The notes beneath the pieces were generated by a model. That model saw only the letters and a list, made by a program, of their open reading frames with translations. It ran no database searches and had not been told where the DNA came from. A stretch of 7,539 bases of DNA. Origin: Thermoplasmata archaeon (GTDB taxonomy: Archaea > Thermoplasmatota > Thermoplasmata > B31-G17). Position numbers and translations under genes: made by a program. Shown here in pieces: positions 6,233-7,539 of the stretch (position 1 is the first letter of the stretch; each line of letters begins with the position of its first letter). The stretch is from positions 1 to 7,539 of the forward strand of contig QMTG01000053.1 of NCBI GenBank assembly GCA_003649915.1, given 5' to 3'.

Positions 6233-7110
6233 ACCATAGTTATTGCCTTAACCGGGCATTCATTTGCGCATATTCCACAACCTTTGCAGTAATCATAATC
6301 GACCTCAACGCCATCACTTACACGCTTTATCGCACCATCTGGGCAATAAAACCAACAGAGTAAACAATTAACGCACTTTTCCTTGTTAATTACGGGGCGA
6401 AATGTTCTCCATGTGCCTGTCTTGTTTTCCACAAAACTTCCTATTCCCACCAAACCCACATCTGTTTTGAGAGCTCTGGTAGCCAAACCTATTGGAAGTT
6501 CATCCCAGTTGGGTAACCATTTCTTACCCTTTTCAAACATCCTTCCACCTTTGCATACACCAATATCTGTACTTTCATACGCTTTTTTTGCGGCCTCTAT
6601 ATTCCTCTTCGCCCTTTCAACGCCAATTCTTGGCCCAAAAATGTCCATTATTCCCTTTTCCAACGCATCCATAGAAATTATCCCTGTGGCCTTTGCAAAT
6701 GCACCGAGCATTGCGCTATTCGTTATCGGTGTACCTAGAACTTCCAGCGCTATTGTTGTTGCATCCACAACCGCAACCTTTGCCTCACGCTCTAGCTCGA
6801 TTTCATCGGGCTTTTTTGATGAGTTGATGATTGCAATTCCATCTTGTTTAAGTCCCTCAGCGACATTGACTAGGTCAACCAATTTATCGTCTAGTACCAC
6901 AACACAATCTGGTTCATAAATCTGAGTCTTTTGGTAAATTTTTTCGCGGTCTATACGGGCGAAGGCTAGCACAGGAGCACCTCTTCTCTCTGCCCCGAAG
7001 AAGGGAAAAGCTACACCATAGTAGCCATCATGAAACGCTGCAGAAGCCAAGGCCTGGGCTGCAAGCACTGCACCCTGTCCTCCGCGACCATGAAAACGTA
7101 CCTCGTACAT
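6226..7110 (-). CDS. porGD: Pyruvate:ferredoxin oxidoreductase, fused gamma-delta subunit
   Basis: Fusion of the gamma domain with the delta ferredoxin domain, together 294 residues. Residues 1-180 or so are the gamma part, opening with FHGRGGQGAV (6-15), the conserved GxGGQG motif, and containing FGAERRGAPV and TNSAMLGAF, as in PorG/VorG. The C-terminal ~60 residues are an 8Fe ferredoxin: two CxxCxxCxxxCP motifs with Cys 246/249/252/256 and 275/278/281/285 for two [4Fe-4S] clusters that pass electrons from PorB to ferredoxin. The residues between (about 185-240) resemble the N-terminal part of free-standing PorD. Gamma and delta are separate in many archaea such as Pyrococcus; from memory, fusions occur in some lineages. 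First gene of the operon. GGTGAT (7116-7121) lies 5 nt before the ATG. Confidence 0.93.
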   Translation of the reverse strand: MYEVRFHGRGGQGAVLAAQALASAAFHDGYYGVAFPFFGAERRGAPVLAFARIDREKIYQKTQIYEPDCVVVLDDKLVDLVNVAEGLKQDGIAIINSSKKPDEIELEREAKVAVVDATTIALEVLGTPITNSAMLGAFAKATGIISMDALEKGIMDIFGPRIGVERAKRNIEAAKKAYESTDIGVCKGGRMFEKGKKWLPNWDELPIGLATRALKTDVGLVGIGSFVENKTGTWRTFRPVINKEKCVNCLLCWFYCPDGAIKRVSDGVEVDYDYCKGCGICANECPVKAITMVR

Positions 7111-7115
7111 ATGAA

Positions 7116-7121
7116 ATCACC
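7116..7121 (-). promoter_or_regulatory. RBS of porGD
   Basis: GGTGAT on the minus strand matches the archaeal Shine-Dalgarno and stands 5 nt before the porGD ATG at 7110, confirming that start. The short predicted leader (about 10 nt) would consist of little more than this site. Confidence 0.55.
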
Positions 7122-7128
7122 GAGGATT

Positions 7129-7156
7129 AAAAGATTTGTGCAAATAAAAAGATTTG
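7129..7156. repeat. 10-bp direct repeat over por promoter
   Basis: AAAAGATTTG occurs exactly at 7129-7138 and again at 7147-7156, an 18-bp period. One copy covers the candidate box A, the other lies between box A and the predicted start site. A period near two helical turns would place both copies on roughly the same DNA face, as for a repressor or activator operator. Chance in A/T-rich DNA is possible. Confidence 0.4.
7144..7151 (-). promoter_or_regulatory. Candidate box A of the por-prs operon
   Basis: The minus strand reads CTTTTTAT, preceded by CCCAAAT, which could be a BRE. The centre is about 38 bp before the porGD ATG; with usual spacing transcription starts near 7121, just ahead of the ribosome binding site. 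The element overlaps the upstream copy of a 10-bp direct repeat, so a regulator could act here. Placed by composition and distance only. Confidence 0.45.
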
Positions 7157-7239
7157 GGATTGAGTGCCACAAACAAGTGAGGATTTATGTAGGCCCCGTA
7201 CAACGTTTGGCAAACATACTAGTTTAGCTTTATGATTTT

Positions 7240-7255
7240 GGCGGGGGAGGAGGAG
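7240..7255. other. G-rich purine tract between por and right-edge gene
   Basis: The plus strand reads GGCGGGGGAGGAGGAG, a strong strand-biased G tract in otherwise A/T-rich intergenic DNA. It resembles an over-strong Shine-Dalgarno on the plus strand, but the only nearby start (TTG at 7258) is followed at once by TAG. On the minus strand it makes a CU-rich stretch 47 nt after the stop of the right-edge gene. Role unknown. Confidence 0.3.
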
Positions 7256-7302
7256 TATTGTAGCTGCATCTGCCTGTTATACGCCATACTAGGAAAGGCA
7301 CA

Positions 7303-7539
7303 CTAATCACTATTAGGAATTAAGTTTTGCAACATAGTAATTAGTTCATCAACTTTTGGCCCCCATACTTCAATTGGTATATTTGGCCATTTTCCCGTTG
7401 GAGATGATGGAACAAACTTATCAAAGCCTTCAATTTTTCTTAGTTCTTTTCTGAATTTTTCTCGCCATATTTTTGCATCTTCGCTATCATCTAACCACCC
7501 AAAATTTATTGTTAATTTACCTGTTGTCCATACAGTAAG
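7303..7539 (-). CDS. Partial CDS, C-terminal 78 residues, unknown function
   Basis: The minus strand is open from the right edge of the window to a TAG at 7303-7305, giving the last 78 residues of a protein whose start lies beyond 7539. The segment is rich in Lys, Glu, Asp and Trp (four Trp), opens with the motif VWTTGKLTINFGWL, and ends with an acidic/hydrophobic helix and PNSD. Composition and residue pattern look like a genuine folded C-terminal domain, not a chance frame. By hand count the stretch has 79 G+C in 237 bases (33%), clearly below the por genes (29 of 60 in one porGD line), and codons are strongly A/T-ending (AAA, AGA, TTA, ATA). This suggests a different origin, perhaps horizontally acquired. 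I do not recognise the family well enough to name a function. Confidence 0.7.
   Translation of the reverse strand, partial: LTVWTTGKLTINFGWLDDSEDAKIWREKFRKELRKIEGFDKFVPSSPTGKWPNIPIEVWGPKVDELITMLQNLIPNSD

Noticed and set aside
7205..7215. GTTTGGCAAAC near-palindrome in the por upstream region, considered as an operator.
   Set aside because: 5-bp arms with a single central base, about 80 bp upstream of the predicted start site and with no second copy; too weak to call.
7111..7227. A 38-codon plus-strand frame starting ATG at 7111, directly abutting the porGD start (palindromic CATATG).
   Set aside because: It would have no upstream promoter outside porGD coding sequence. Its repeated IKRF residues simply reflect the 10-bp DNA repeat, and it would need two genes with zero bases between divergent starts.

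Overview
This window looks like chromosomal DNA from a euryarchaeon. The evidence is a tRNA-Gly gene with no encoded CCA, TATA/box-A-like promoters, two genes that appear leaderless next to genes with strong GGTGA-type ribosome binding sites, a short archaeal-type PRPP synthetase, and a four-domain ferredoxin-dependent pyruvate oxidoreductase. A Thermoplasmata/DHVE2 (Aciduliprofundum-like) source is my best guess, but it rests on general resemblance only.

Layout from left to right: 1-341 has no gene I can support. 342-414 is tRNA-Gly(CCC) on the minus strand. 496-1899 and 1896-2606 (minus) form a two-gene ABC exporter operon in which the ATPase is transcribed first and its stop overlaps the permease start. 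At 2607-2664 a short divergent promoter region seems to use one A/T-rich element in both directions. 2665-3294 (plus) is an unrecognised 209-residue protein. 3286-7110 (minus) is a tightly packed operon, porGD-porA-porB-prs, transcribed from about 7120 leftwards. 7111-7302 is the upstream region with the operon promoter and a perfect 10-bp direct repeat. 7303-7539 (minus) is the 3' end of an A/T-rich gene of unknown function that continues past the right edge.

The main unit is central metabolism. PorGD, PorA and PorB make a pyruvate:ferredoxin oxidoreductase that interconverts pyruvate and acetyl-CoA + CO2 with ferredoxin as electron carrier. The last gene, prs, makes PRPP for nucleotide, histidine and tryptophan synthesis. 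Junctions are 4-bp stop/start overlaps or a 5-bp gap, so translation is probably coupled. The operon ends convergently against the 209-residue gene. The two stop codons overlap, and each gene's likely T6 terminator lies inside the other gene.

I found no clear undescribed defence or mobile system. The best leads are the compact regulatory arrangements (shared leaderless divergent promoter, interleaved convergent terminators, direct repeat over the por promoter), the orphan 209-residue protein, and the low-GC truncated gene at the right edge, which may be the start of an accessory region.
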